Shown: positions 1 to 8,465 of the stretch, piece after piece | How positions within the stretch are numbered: position 1 is the first letter of the stretch | Layout: each line of letters starts with the position of its first letter | NCBI GenBank assembly: GCA_963969345.1 | Contig: OZ017769.1 | Location: forward strand, 1,798,001 to 1,862,000 | DNA: 64,000 nucleotides | Source of the DNA: Turbatrix aceti | Lineage: Eukaryota > Nematoda > Chromadorea > Rhabditida > Panagrolaimidae | Reading direction: 5' to 3' | Position numbers and translations under genes: made by a program | The notes under the pieces: model-generated | Databases searched by the model: none | The model's input: only the letters and a program-made list of their open reading frames with translations | Told to the model about the DNA's origin: nothing

Positions 1-60
1 GGGAAAATCGATGATGAATTCATCGTGCTGATCGACAGGTACCACAGCATCGGTCATGAT
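1..60 (+). CDS. Possible 3' part of a coding exon cut by the window edge
   Basis: Frame 1 from base 1 is open for 20 codons with coding-like codon choice (many ATC, GTG, CTG and GAC codons). It stops exactly at a good splice donor (GTAAGC at 61-66). The sequence then turns into AT-rich repeat DNA, as expected of an intron. I do not recognise the peptide. It could be an upstream exon of the gene at 1339, or the end of another gene whose next exon I could not find. It is too short to be certain. Confidence 0.35.
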
Positions 61-89
61 GTAAGCAGGAAATATCAAAACAGCAAAAT

Positions 90-628
90 CAGAGTTGTTC
101 GATGCTCACCAAATTGCTCCTGCTCACTGCTCGCTCCTGCTCAGCTCACGAGCGCGAGCGGAGCGAGCGCGAAAAATTGGAGTGCTCAATGAGCATGAGC
201 AGAGCGAGCACGAAAAATTGAATTGCTCAAAGAGCGCGAGCAGAGCGAGCAAGAGAAATTTTTAAAATGAGCACTGCTCACTATAAATTTAGTGCTACAA
301 ATATTAAAATACTGGTAGTTTCGATCAAAAACACGATGTTGGGGGTATCTCCAAGCAATATGCGGTCTTTCTTTTAGCAAAGGACTGAATTTGTGACTCA
401 AAATTCACTTTTCTTGTGTGAGCCATTTTCGCTCATTGCTCGCTCCTGCTCAACTCACGAGCGTGAGCAGAGCAAGAGCAGAGGATCTGAGAATAAAAGA
501 GCGCGAGCGGAGCGAGCGCGAAAATTTTAGGAACTCAAAGAGCATGAGCAGAGCGAGCACGGAAAATTGAATTGCTCAAAGAGCGCGAGCAGAGCGAGCA
601 CTGAAAATTGTCGAATTGAACAACTCTG
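90..628 (-). mobile_element. hAT-like MITE, copy 1
   Basis: The element is bounded by an 11-bp terminal inverted repeat (CAGAGTTGTTC at 90-100, its complement at 618-628) and by an exact 8-bp direct repeat AGCAAAAT at 82-89 and 629-636. CAG termini with an 8-bp target duplication are typical of hAT transposons. No transposase is present, so it is non-autonomous. The inside is made of repeated GAGCGCGAGCAGAGCGAGC blocks separated by AAAATTGAATTGCTCAAA-type spacers. A second copy in the opposite orientation lies at 27388-27926. Confidence 0.9.
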
Positions 629-636
629 AGCAAAAT

Positions 637-1338
637 ACGGTTGATACAGAACTTTGGAAATCGCCAAAAAGACAAAAACGTACCGCAAATGCCAACAACA
701 ACTGCGCATATGAAGACATAAAAGGAAAAAGGGTTTTTCCGGCAAGCGCCGGTTAGCAACTTGCATGCATGGTTTACTAATTTCAATTAGTAACACCCGC
801 TAACCCGGAGCTTTTTTGAAAAAACCCGGTGCACACATGAAATGATGTTAACTGAACTTGTGACTCATTTTTATCAACAATGACAAAAAATAAGTGAAGC
901 ACATTCAAGGTTGAAAATTCGACATCGTTACTTGACATGCGCCAAAAAAATAAATAATTACCGAACTTTCCCCGAACAAAAAATAATTACCGAACAAAAA
1001 AATGTTATCCCCTAAAAACAGCGCTTGAAAAGTAACAAAATAGCAACTGGTTTTTGTTATTTAGCGCACATGAAGTCATATTTTAGCAACTTTTTTTGTT
1101 ATCCGCAAAAAAAAGTTCCAGAGAAACAACAAATGACCGAAATTCTGTGATAAGAATACTCGATTACGGTATTGCTCATAAAAATTCACTTTTTTCGTGT
1201 CAAAAAAAACAAACGCGCGTTTCGAACGTTTATGAGGAGCGTTTGTCCGTAACGCCGTAATGTTCGTTCGTTACCCCCTTTTTTCAGACTTTCTTTTGCT
1301 CAATCGTGAGTTTTCCAAGTTTTGTACGCGGTCTGATC
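637..1338. other. Region before the coiled-coil gene, no gene seen
   Basis: AT-rich DNA with one diverged copy of the intronic repeat family (1008-1103). A TTTTTTCAG acceptor-like site at about 1278-1286 lies about 50 bp before the ATG of the next gene, so a leader intron or trans-splice site is possible. I see no supported coding sequence. Confidence 0.5.
1008..1103 (-). repeat. Intronic repeat family, diverged half copy
   Basis: It reads as the reverse complement of the family found in most introns here: CAGCGC, GTAACAAAATAGCAA, TTTGTTAT and AGCGCACATGAAGT occur in the same order as in the copies at 39455 and 41855. Confidence 0.6.
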
Positions 1339-2736
1339 ATGGAATCTCCTCCAGTTTTGCCCACTCTTCCTTTTCTGCCACCGATTGACATGTCCACGGT
1401 TTCGCAAATGGAGCCATCCCGGGCCGAGTAAGTTTTTTGTCATTCAAAATTCTTCGAATTTGGAGTTTTTTGTTTTGTAGGACTCTGCTGAAGCTTGCCA
1501 AGGTCTTCAACGCTTCTGGACGTCAGATTTGTCTGTTACTGAACGAAGCCATTCCGTTTGAGCCGAACAGTGGCCTCATGGAGGACGTTCAATCGACCAT
1601 CAATCAATACGACAACGTGTTCGCCGAACGGGACTCGCTGGCTGCCGAGCTGAATTCGACTCATCAAAAACTCTCCCAGGCCATAAAAGAGGTGTTTGCC
1701 GGGATGCAGAATGACTACACGATGAAGCAGCGTCTTGCCGAAGCCAACAAATCCATCGAGGATGCTCGAAAGCAGTATGACGAGCTTGTCGACCGGATGA
1801 AGAACGAGGAAAAGATGACGACGCTCAAAGTTGAACGAGTTTTGGTAAGTGTTTATTTGAACAACGTAATTACTGTAGGTCTGTGGGGTATCATTGCTTT
1901 CGGGGAGCAGCTTTTGGCGAGTAACACAATTGCAATGCTAAAACGTTACTTCATGTGCGTTGAATAACATCGTTTTGTCACTTTAATATTACGTTTCATG
2001 CGCTCTTTTTTATGCATAACCTTCTGTGTTCCCTAAAATGTTACTTCAGGTGCACTGCATAACATTGAATGTTTGTTATTTTGTTATCTTTCGATGTTAC
2101 GTTTACATAATACGGTTTTTCGTTCTAAAATGATACTTTTTACTATTCGAAGTTAATACATTACTTTAAAATCAAATACTGTCGAATCAGTCACTTTTTG
2201 TGCAAAATATTAGGCTTTTGAAAAATATTACTTTTTTTATCGTGCAAATACACTCTTTTTTTACGGCTTGTGGATTTTGTTATCTTTGTGATGCCGTTTT
2301 TCGTGGATATTGTACTTTTTGAATGTTCCGTCCAGTATAATGTATAATTTGGGCCTAAATTTTAACTTTCACTTCCAACTCCGCATTAATTATGTTTTTC
2401 TACGACATTTTTAGCAAATAGTATTTTTTCATTCATTTTCAGAAGTCTCTCAATTTGGATAACGACGCTTACCTTAACGCGATGCGCATGTTCAAGAAGC
2501 CGGTCGAGAAGGAATCCACGACCCATGTCCAGGAAAAGATAATTTCCACGGACGATTCGGAAATTTTCGGTACCAACCGCATGGATCTCCTTGATTTCTC
2601 GGGCTCTTCGTCGACGCGTCAACCGGAAAATCAACGATGCTCCGAGGCGAGCAAGGAAGCCAACGAATCTTTCTTGAAGAATCTCGTGAATGTTTACAAC
2701 CCCAATACCACGCTCCTGGACGGCAGTCTGTTTTGA
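1339..2736 (+). CDS. Coiled-coil protein, 248 aa, unrecognised
   Basis: Three exons: 1339-1427, 1481-1844 and 2443-2736. Joints are GA|gtaag..tag|G and TTG|gtaag..cag|AAG, and all phases agree. The N-terminal 28 residues are Pro-rich. Residues about 60-150 are rich in E, K, Q and L and look helical or coiled-coil. The C-terminal third is polar and probably disordered. There is no signal peptide or membrane segment. I do not recognise the family. The first intron is 53 bp; the second is 598 bp and contains the intronic repeat. The open frame continues upstream of the ATG to the acceptor near 1286, so the true start could be further 5' if an earlier exon is joined. Confidence 0.8.
1925..2105 (+). 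repeat. Intronic repeat family, copy in intron 2 of the coiled-coil gene
   Basis: Contains both half units of the family: GTTACTTCATGTGCGTTGAA.. followed by ..ATTACGTTTCATGCGCTC and GTTACTTCAGGTGCACTGCA...TTGTTATTTTGTTATC. It is diverged relative to the copies at 37-45 kb. Confidence 0.7.
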
Positions 2737-3020
2737 TTGCATGAATTTTTTTCAATGTTTGATTTTTGAAATTTCCAGTGTTTTGATTACGATTTACTGT
2801 ATTTTGTTTGGAACGTGTTCGGTGTTTTATGAAATGAGACTGTCTTTTGATAAAACGTGAAAACGAAAAAACTACTTATTTTTTTGGTTACCGGTCTCTA
2901 AGATTGGTCATCCACTTTTTCGAGTACTTCAATTATTTATTTTGAAATTTTCAACATTAAACAAACGAACGACATAACAAAATCTTATATCATTGGGTAG
3001 TAGACCATGAAAATTTACAA

Positions 3021-3179
3021 CTACTGTACACATGTGCACGTACCCCACCAGCACACCCCAATACTCTTTGTACATTGCAGCTTGCAATCGTCATGTTTTT
3101 CACAGCTTTTTGTCGTGACGGTGTTGACCAGACACAAGAAGAAAACCAAAATGACAAGGCAGCAGAAAAACAGCTTCAT
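3021..3179 (-). CDS. Secreted six-cysteine CS-alpha/beta-like peptide, copy A (52 aa)
   Basis: A single-exon 159-nt frame, complete from ATG (3179) to TAG (3021). Residues 1-24 form a signal peptide: a Lys at position 2, then a hydrophobic stretch rich in Phe, Leu and Val. The short mature part (about 28 residues) has six cysteines spaced C-x5-C-x3-C-x6-C-x4-C-x-C. This is the framework of CS-alpha/beta peptides (short K-channel-toxin-like peptides and invertebrate defensins), with a shorter third loop. A TATA box lies about 85 bp upstream. Copies B and C are also 159 nt and intact. Activity cannot be read from sequence: antimicrobial, venom-like or signalling roles are all possible. Frames on the plus strand over this stretch are shadows. 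Confidence 0.85.
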   Translation of the reverse strand: MKLFFCCLVILVFFLCLVNTVTTKSCEKHDDCKLQCTKSIGVCWWGTCTCVQ

Positions 3180-3262
3180 TGTTAGAACGATTAGTGAGGT
3201 TGAAGCCGCGCTTGGTCGCAGGATTCAATACAAGTTATGATTTTTTGGTGACATGTGTCAGC

Positions 3263-3271
3263 TTATATATG
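3263..3271 (-). promoter_or_regulatory. TATA box of peptide gene A
   Basis: On the minus strand the sequence reads CCCGGGCATATATAAGCTGA, 84-92 bp before the ATG. The same CCCGGGCATATAAGCTGAC context precedes copies B and C at the same distance, so it is conserved with the genes. Confidence 0.7.
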
Positions 3272-3815
3272 CCCGGGATTTTAGGCGGGGCTGCGGTCGC
3301 ACACTCAATACACAGGGAGCTTCTCATGACTAAAAGCACCTACGCCGCTTTGCAGTTCATTACAATCCTGATATCGGAGACTCGCCCTGTTTGGCTTACT
3401 AACACTCCCAGCAATCGGCGCAATCGATAAATGTCCGAAAAACAGTCATTCAAATGTTTTTCATAAAATCCGATGACGCGCTCGTCGTTTTAGTCAAAAC
3501 TGTCTAAACATTTTTTTAGGGGGTTTCAGGGGACAAGGAATGATATTACAATTTACTGTATTTTGTTTGGAACGTGTTCGGTGTTTTATGAAATGAGACT
3601 GTCTTTTGATAAAGCGTGAAAACGAAAAAACTACTTATTTTTTTGGTTACCGGTCTCTAAGATTGGTCATCCACTTTTTCGAGTACTTCAATTATTTATT
3701 TTAAAATTTTCAACATTGAGCAAACGAACGACATAACAAAACATTATATCATCGTGCACTATAGTGTTACGGTATCCCCGTATGTTTACGGGGTGTAGAA
3801 AGTGAAAAGCTACTG

Positions 3816-3974
3816 CTAGAAGGCACACGTGCATGTACCCCCCCAGCACGTTCCAATATTGTTTGAACATTCTGAACCGCATTCATCACTGGTTGCACAG
3901 CTTTTTGCCGTGACGTTGTTGACCAGACACAAGAAGAAAACCAAAATGAGAAGGTAGCAGAAAAACAGTTTCAT
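3816..3974 (-). CDS. Secreted six-cysteine CS-alpha/beta-like peptide, copy B (52 aa)
   Basis: An intact 159-nt frame, ATG at 3974 and TAG ending at 3816. Cysteine spacing is the same as in copies A and C (C-x5-C-x3-C-x6-C-x4-C-x-C). The first 24 codons (signal peptide) are identical in nucleotide sequence to copy C, yet 10 of the 28 mature residues differ from C, none of them a cysteine. A run of seven G inside the mature region keeps frame. The TATA box is at 4057-4064. The longer minus-strand frame at 3688-3882 is an out-of-frame shadow. Confidence 0.87.
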   Translation of the reverse strand: MKLFFCYLLILVFFLCLVNNVTAKSCATSDECGSECSNNIGTCWGGTCTCAF

Positions 3975-4056
3975 TTTTAGAACAATGAGTCGGGTTGAAG
4001 ACGCGCTCGGTAGCAGGATTCAATGCAAGTTATGATTTTTTGGTGCCCCGTGTCAG

Positions 4057-4064
4057 CTTATATG
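4057..4064 (-). promoter_or_regulatory. TATA box of peptide gene B
   Basis: CATATAAG on the minus strand, inside the conserved context GGGCATATAAGCTGACACGG, 83-90 bp before the ATG, matching copies A and C. Confidence 0.7.
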
Positions 4065-4403
4065 CCCGGGATTTTAGGCGGGGCTGCGGTCGCACACACA
4101 ATACACAGGGAGCTTCTCATGGCTAACAAAAAGCACGTCTTCCATTACAATCCTAATATCGGAGGCTTGCCAGCGCGAAAATAAGCATCCTGATGGGAAG
4201 AAACGTGCAAAAGTAAAAGTTTTCTGACGCTGTCTAAAATCAGGTCGAAAATTCTGACAATGATGTATGTTGTCACGGACAAATTGAATCACGTATAGAA
4301 CATTTTTGGTTTCCATTTTTCAAAAAAATTACACGCTTGAAAACGCGCACGCGCTTCATAACGCGAATGGAAAAATTGTTATTTTGTTAAGACGCACTCT
4401 GCG

Positions 4404-4516
4404 ACTAGTGTTTATCTGATACCGTTTTTTTGATATCATGATTTGATCTGATACTTAAAAAAAGTATCATGATCTGATACTGATATCAGGTTGAAGGAAA
4501 AAAAACGTGCCTGACT
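4404..4516. repeat. Palindromic TGATATCA satellite, block 1
   Basis: Degenerate repeats of CTGATAC/CTGATATCA and their own complements. The same satellite resumes at 6515-6580 and 6895-7070, so the LTR element at 4522-6509 was inserted into it. Confidence 0.75.
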
Positions 4517-4521
4517 GATAG

Positions 4522-4612
4522 TGTTACGCGAGTACGAGTTGGTGCAACGCGTGCGCACTCTTGTCTCGCGTAGAATAATTGTTTATCGCGAGTGGCATAG
4601 AGAACTACTACA
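4522..4612 (+). repeat. 5' LTR, internally deleted
   Basis: The first 64 bp match 6199-6262 and the last 27 bp match the 3' end of the 3' LTR. The middle 220 bp are missing, with the joint in GTTT|ATCGCG. Confidence 0.9.
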
Positions 4613-4726
4613 TTGGTGACGAGAGGATTCGGCGACCTACAGAGGTGACGAGATGCCGATCCAAGCCATGCCCGCAACTCCGAACAAGACAGATCTCACG
4701 ACCGAGCCCGAGAAGGATGCGACTAA

Positions 4727-5341
4727 CAAGGAAAATTTTAGGCAGCATTTTGGAAATTCTTCACGAAACTTTGCCAAAATGTTGCTTTTCCTATGAAAAG
4801 TTTGAACCGTAAAATTCATCTGCCTGAGGCATCTACAGGCGGAGTTACGATCGCCTGAAACCCGGTTTTTGCCATTTTTGACGATTTTTGGCACGTTGTA
4901 GCTAAAAAACTACGGCATTTCAAAAGTCGAGGTACATATTGATCGACGTAGTTTTTGATGGAGAATCCGATAAAAATATAATAATGTAGGGTTGCCACCT
5001 CGAAAAATGCCGAAATCAATGTTGTCATTGTGACCCCTTTTTAAATGCAAATTTCGGCATTTTCCAAAGTGGCAAACCTTTATTCTTATATTTTTATCAG
5101 ATTCTGCATAAAAAACTACGTCGATCAATATGTACCTCGGCTTTTGAAATGCCGTAGTTTTTTTAGCTACAACGTGCCAAAACTGGTCAAAAATGGCAAA
5201 AACGCGATTTTAGGCGATCGTAACTCCGCCTGTAGATGCCTCAGGCAGGTGAATTTTACGATACAAACTCTTCATAGTAAAAGCAACTTTTTGGCAAAAT
5301 TTCGTGAAGAATTTCCAAAACGCTGCCTAACATTTTCCTTG
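4727..5341. mobile_element. Foldback element FB6 inside the LTR element
   Basis: Inverted arms (about 4727-5016 and 5045-5341) begin CAAGGAAAATTTTAGGCAGC and end with the complement. The flanks are TAA at 4724-4726 and 5342-5344, a 3-bp target duplication as seen with PIF/Harbinger-type elements. It has no transposase. Open frames inside the arms mirror each other and are not genes. Confidence 0.8.
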
Positions 5342-5344
5342 TAA

Positions 5345-6188
5345 GAGCAAACCGCTTGCCGCGAAAGCTGCAGGGCCAGCAATCGGAGCGGTTGCAGTCT
5401 CAAGGCGATCGTCGATCCAGGAGGCCAGGGTCAATCAGCAGAAAACCCAGATGGTCGTGTCTGTATGTTCAAGGAGTGCACGTGCCATCAATTCGACGAC
5501 TTCGCAGGAGGCCAGGGTCACTCAGCAGAAAACCCAGATGGTCACAGGAGCCCAGGATCACATCGGTGCAGCGACCATTCATGAACGGAAGGGTGACCAG
5601 GACGGTCGGACCCTTGCCGTGCGGATCGCAGAAGCAGCCAACGATGACCAGCTCTCGAAAGTCAAGTTTGAAGGACGAGCAGAAGCGGTACCCCAGACGA
5701 TTGCCAGCCAGTGCAATGTCAAAAAGGAGGGGAAAGTGGTGATAGCGAGTGTTCCTGTTATCACCGAAGGCAAGTGCGTGCCACGTGCGAAGGCAGCGCA
5801 CCCAGCACTATTGCCTACGATTGAAGATGTTCAAAGCATCCAGCATTGTCCGTCCCTGCCGTATCCAGCCGAGCGATACGTGCACATGCTCACGGATGGA
5901 CTGAAGATGAACGCCGATGTGGTTGACCTGCAGAAAGCAGTCCGCCTGATGCTGCTCAGCATCCGAACCAGTCCCAGCAAGATGGTTCCCGGTAACATCA
6001 GTCCTGCCGAAGCACTCTTGGACGCCAACCGAAACCGACGCCGGATTTCGAGAAGCCGCAGACACAGTGTGTTTGCAAGGAAACGTGTCCCGACGACTGC
6101 CCGTCGCAGGGTGAATTCGACGACGACGTCTCAGGAAGGAGATTTGCCCCAGTCCCATGATTCAGCCCTTATTGTCCGTTTCTGTTGA
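5345..6188 (+). pseudogene. Remnant Gypsy polyprotein with integrase C-terminal end
   Basis: An open frame of about 280 codons. Its second half (about 5850-6050) resembles the end of the integrase core and the following region of Ty3/Gypsy elements: a PAERYVH motif in place of the usual NGQAERF, then DLQKAVRLMLLSIRTSP and SPAEALL. The first half is low-complexity and does not look like pol. The frame stops at 6188, next to the purine tract and 3' LTR, as expected of a pol end. The missing catalytic domains and the foldback insertion upstream make it a pseudogene. Confidence 0.8.
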
Positions 6189-6198
6189 GAGAGGGAAG

Positions 6199-6509
6199 TG
6201 TTACGCGAGTACGAGTTGGTGCAACGCGTGCGCACTCTTGTCTCGCGTAGAATAATTGTTTCCTGTATTTCCCTTTCCTATTGTCTCAGTTGTTGTTTTG
6301 TCTGTCGCCGCGAGCGGTCGTGTTCGTTGGCTGCGTGATCGACGCCCGGCCGAAGGCAAGCCCAGAGCAACCCAAAGACCTCAACCCGACGGAACTCCAC
6401 CCTTGTTGAGGTAATGATTGGACCTGTGTATATTGTATTATATGTATTGGTTACAGGTCTTTGCTTGTGAGTAAAGTATCTATCGCGAGTGGCATAGAGA
6501 ACTACTACA
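6199..6509 (+). repeat. 3' LTR
   Basis: 311 bp, TG..CA termini, preceded by a purine tract at 6186-6198 and followed by the GATAG target duplication. It is the complete version of the LTR. Confidence 0.9.
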
Positions 6510-6514
6510 GATAG

Positions 6515-6580
6515 TAACCTGATATCAGGCTGATATCATGATATCAGTCTGATATCGTGATATCTGTCTGATATGAAAAA
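6515..6580. repeat. Palindromic TGATATCA satellite, block 2
   Basis: Tandem GCTGATATCATGATATCAGT-like units directly after the LTR element's target duplication. Confidence 0.8.
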
Positions 6581-6894
6581 AATCCCACAAAAAATCTCAA
6601 ATTCAATTTCATTTGAATAAATAACATGCAATGTCGTCGTTTACAAAAACTAGTAAAAAAAGTGAATCTTCAAAATCTCTCAAGAGAATTTCTCCGGAGA
6701 ATAACCGGAGATTCTTACGGGTAAAAAAAATTTCGCAGAAGATTTCAGTGTTCAAAAATAAAAAATAACGAAAAAAATGACGGTAAAACCTAGTTTTTAT
6801 ACTCCGGAGATTTTTTCACGGATTGTAATCTCTCCCGAAATTTTGCCACACTGCTTTAAACCCGCTTTTTGTTGTTGCTTCCGTTTTTTTGATC

Positions 6895-7070
6895 GAGATA
6901 TCAGTATCATGATACTTTTTTCTGAGATCATGATACTGACTGATATTGATTTTTGCTATCATGATATCATGTTGACCTTTCAAAATTCTTGCCTGACTGA
7001 TACTGATCTGATATCAGTATCAGTATCAGACCCTGATATCAGGCTAAACCTGATATCAGATAAACACTAG
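6895..7070. repeat. Palindromic TGATATCA satellite, block 3
   Basis: More CTGATATCAGTATCAGTATC-type repeats. Between blocks 2 and 3 (6581-6894) is unassigned AT-rich DNA with CTCCGGAGA motifs in both orientations. Confidence 0.75.
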
Positions 7071-7570
7071 TCGTCATATCAATACGAAGAGAGCTGAATC
7101 GGTTCTGAAAGGCCTATCTTGTAGCAAATTTTTTTCTCTATCCTCTGATCTATTTGAAAAAAAAATACCACTCCACCAATTATTTTTAAAATAATTTTGA
7201 AACACGCGCGTTGAAAACAAAAGCAGACGCAAATGTCGTGCGCGCAACGTGTGAGCAGCTAGCACCGCTGCCGCGCGAAACATACAAGAACAAATCGACG
7301 GGTCTCATGGCCAAAAAGTTGTAGGCCGAAAAGCGCGGGAAAAATTTTAGCAGTTAAAGCGTGCGCGGCAGCGGTGCTAGCTGCTCACACGTTGCGCGCA
7401 CGACATTTGCGTCTACTTTTGTTTTCAACGCGCGTGTTTCAAAATTATTTTAAAAATAATTGGTGGAGTGGTATTTTTTTTTCAAATAGATCAGAGGATA
7501 GAGAAAAAAATTTGCTACAAGATAGGCCTTTCAGAACCGATTCAGCTCTCTTCGTATTGATATGACGACC
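7069..7570. mobile_element. Foldback element FB2
   Basis: Near-perfect inverted arms of about 209 bp (7069-7277 and 7362-7570) around an 84-bp spacer. The mirrored open frames (minus 7074-7283, plus 7374-7565) encode the same peptide because they are the two arms, so neither is called a gene. Each arm contains the motif CGTGCGCGCAACGTGTGAGC. Confidence 0.85.
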
Positions 7571-7873
7571 AATTAAAAAACAACGCAACCCCGGTGCGTA
7601 CTGATGCAGCTGTTTTTTAAAAAATCTGAGTACGTCACTCGATTTCTCGTCCCAAAAACCCCCCCTAAGAAACTTTTCAGAGCTTTATGATTTCAATTGA
7701 CCGAGTTGTAAAATGGAGGTTAGAAACTTTCAGAAGCCAAATCTCCAGAATCTGGTTGTCAAAAAATCTAATATTTTGGATTTCGACCCTCCTCATAGAT
7801 GCCTACAATTCTGACTTTTAACATTTGAAGTTGTAAAAATGCTGTGTCCTCGCCTCCCCCTTGTCCCTAAATC
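7571..7873. other. Foldback-type terminal sequence in the FB1 loop
   Basis: The stretch GATGCCTACAATTCTGAC..TGTGTCCTCGCC..GTCCCTAAATCC (about 7798-7873) resembles the ends of FB4 at 29080 and 30719 (GCCTACAACTCTGAC..TGTGTCC..GTCCTAAATCGG). The inner edge of FB1 is therefore probably the terminus of a related element. Confidence 0.6.
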
Positions 7874-8216
7874 CTGTCGCAGAGTGCGTCTTAACAAAAT
7901 AACAATTTTTCCATTCGCGTTATGAAGCGCGTGCGCGTTTTCAAGCGTGTAATTTTTTTGAAAAATGGAAACCAAAAATGTTCTATACGTGATTCAATTT
8001 GTCCGTGACAACATACATCATTGTCAGAATTTTCGACCTGATTTTAGACAGCGTCAGAAAACTTTTACTTTTGCACGTTTCTTCCCATCAGGATGCTTAT
8101 TTTCGCGCTGGCAAGCCTCCGATATTAGGATTGTAATGGAAGACGTGCTTTTTGTTAGCCATGAGAAGCTCCCTGTGTATTGTGTGTGCGACCGTAGCCC
8201 CGCCTAAAATCCCGGG

Positions 8217-8225
8217 CATATAAGC
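8217..8225 (+). promoter_or_regulatory. TATA box of peptide gene C
   Basis: CATATAAGC inside the context CCCGGGCATATAAGCTGACA conserved in all three copies, 82-90 bp before the ATG. Confidence 0.7.
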
Positions 8226-8306
8226 TGACACGGGGCACCAAAAAATCATAACTTGCATTGAATCCTGCTACCGAGCGCGTCTTCAACCCGACTCATTGTT
8301 CTAAAA

Positions 8307-8465
8307 ATGAAACTGTTTTTCTGCTACCTTCTCATTTTGGTTTTCTTCTTGTGTCTGGTCAACAACGTCACGGCAAAAAGCTGTACAGCCGATGACGAAT
8401 GCGGCGAAGAATGTCCAAACCATATTGGAAGGTGCTGGGAGGGTACATGCACATGTATCCCGTAG
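8307..8465 (+). CDS. Secreted six-cysteine CS-alpha/beta-like peptide, copy C (52 aa)
   Basis: An intact 159-nt frame, ATG 8307 to TAG 8465. Signal peptide of about 24 residues; mature part with C-x5-C-x3-C-x6-C-x4-C-x-C. An AATAAA signal lies at 8575-8580, and its surroundings are conserved in copies A and B. With a TATA box upstream and AATAAA downstream, this is a complete small gene and not a chance frame. The 62-aa frame at 8399-8587 and the 80-aa frame at 7965-8207 are shadows in the same repeat. The CS-alpha/beta assignment rests on cysteine spacing alone. Confidence 0.87.
   Translation: MKLFFCYLLILVFFLCLVNNVTAKSCTADDECGEECPNHIGRCWEGTCTCIP

Larger units (their letters stand above)
2778..3400 (-). 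repeat. Direct-repeat unit A carrying peptide gene A
   Basis: About 620 bp, similar throughout to 3548-4170 (same orientation) and to the reverse complement of 8130-8740. It includes a conserved downstream block (AAGACAGTCTCATTTCATAA on the minus strand), the polyadenylation area, the peptide gene and its TATA promoter. It is the most diverged of the three units, so probably the oldest duplicate. Confidence 0.85.
3450..4403 (+). repeat. Left arm of large inverted repeat (FB1)
   Basis: About 950 bp that is the near-identical reverse complement of 7874-8828. Outer edges match (CATTCAAATGTTTTTCATAA and its complement near 8827) and the inner edges end at GACGCACTCTGCGAC. The arm carries peptide gene B and its flanks. 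The approximately 3.5-kb loop holds nested transposons. Confidence 0.9.
4522..6509 (+). mobile_element. Decayed Ty3/Gypsy-type LTR retrotransposon
   Basis: LTRs start TGTTACGCG and end ACTACTACA. The element is flanked by an exact 5-bp duplication GATAG (4517-4521 and 6510-6514). The 3' LTR is 6199-6509 (311 bp). The 5' LTR is 4522-4612 (91 bp), missing about 220 bp from its middle. A purine-rich tract (GAGAGAGGGAAG) abuts the 3' LTR and TTGGTGACGAG follows the 5' LTR. The inside keeps a short 5' coding start, interrupted by a foldback at 4727-5341, and the integrase end. Protease, reverse transcriptase and RNase H are gone, so it is inactive on its own. Confidence 0.9.

Noticed and set aside
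7074..7565. Mirrored 63-69 aa frames in FB2
   Set aside because: Identical only because the arms are inverted repeats; no start context or domain.
4074..8207. Mirrored 80-aa frames (4074-4316 minus, 7965-8207 plus)
   Set aside because: They are the two arms of FB1 read in opposite directions. There is no signal peptide or domain, and they end upstream of the real peptide gene promoter.
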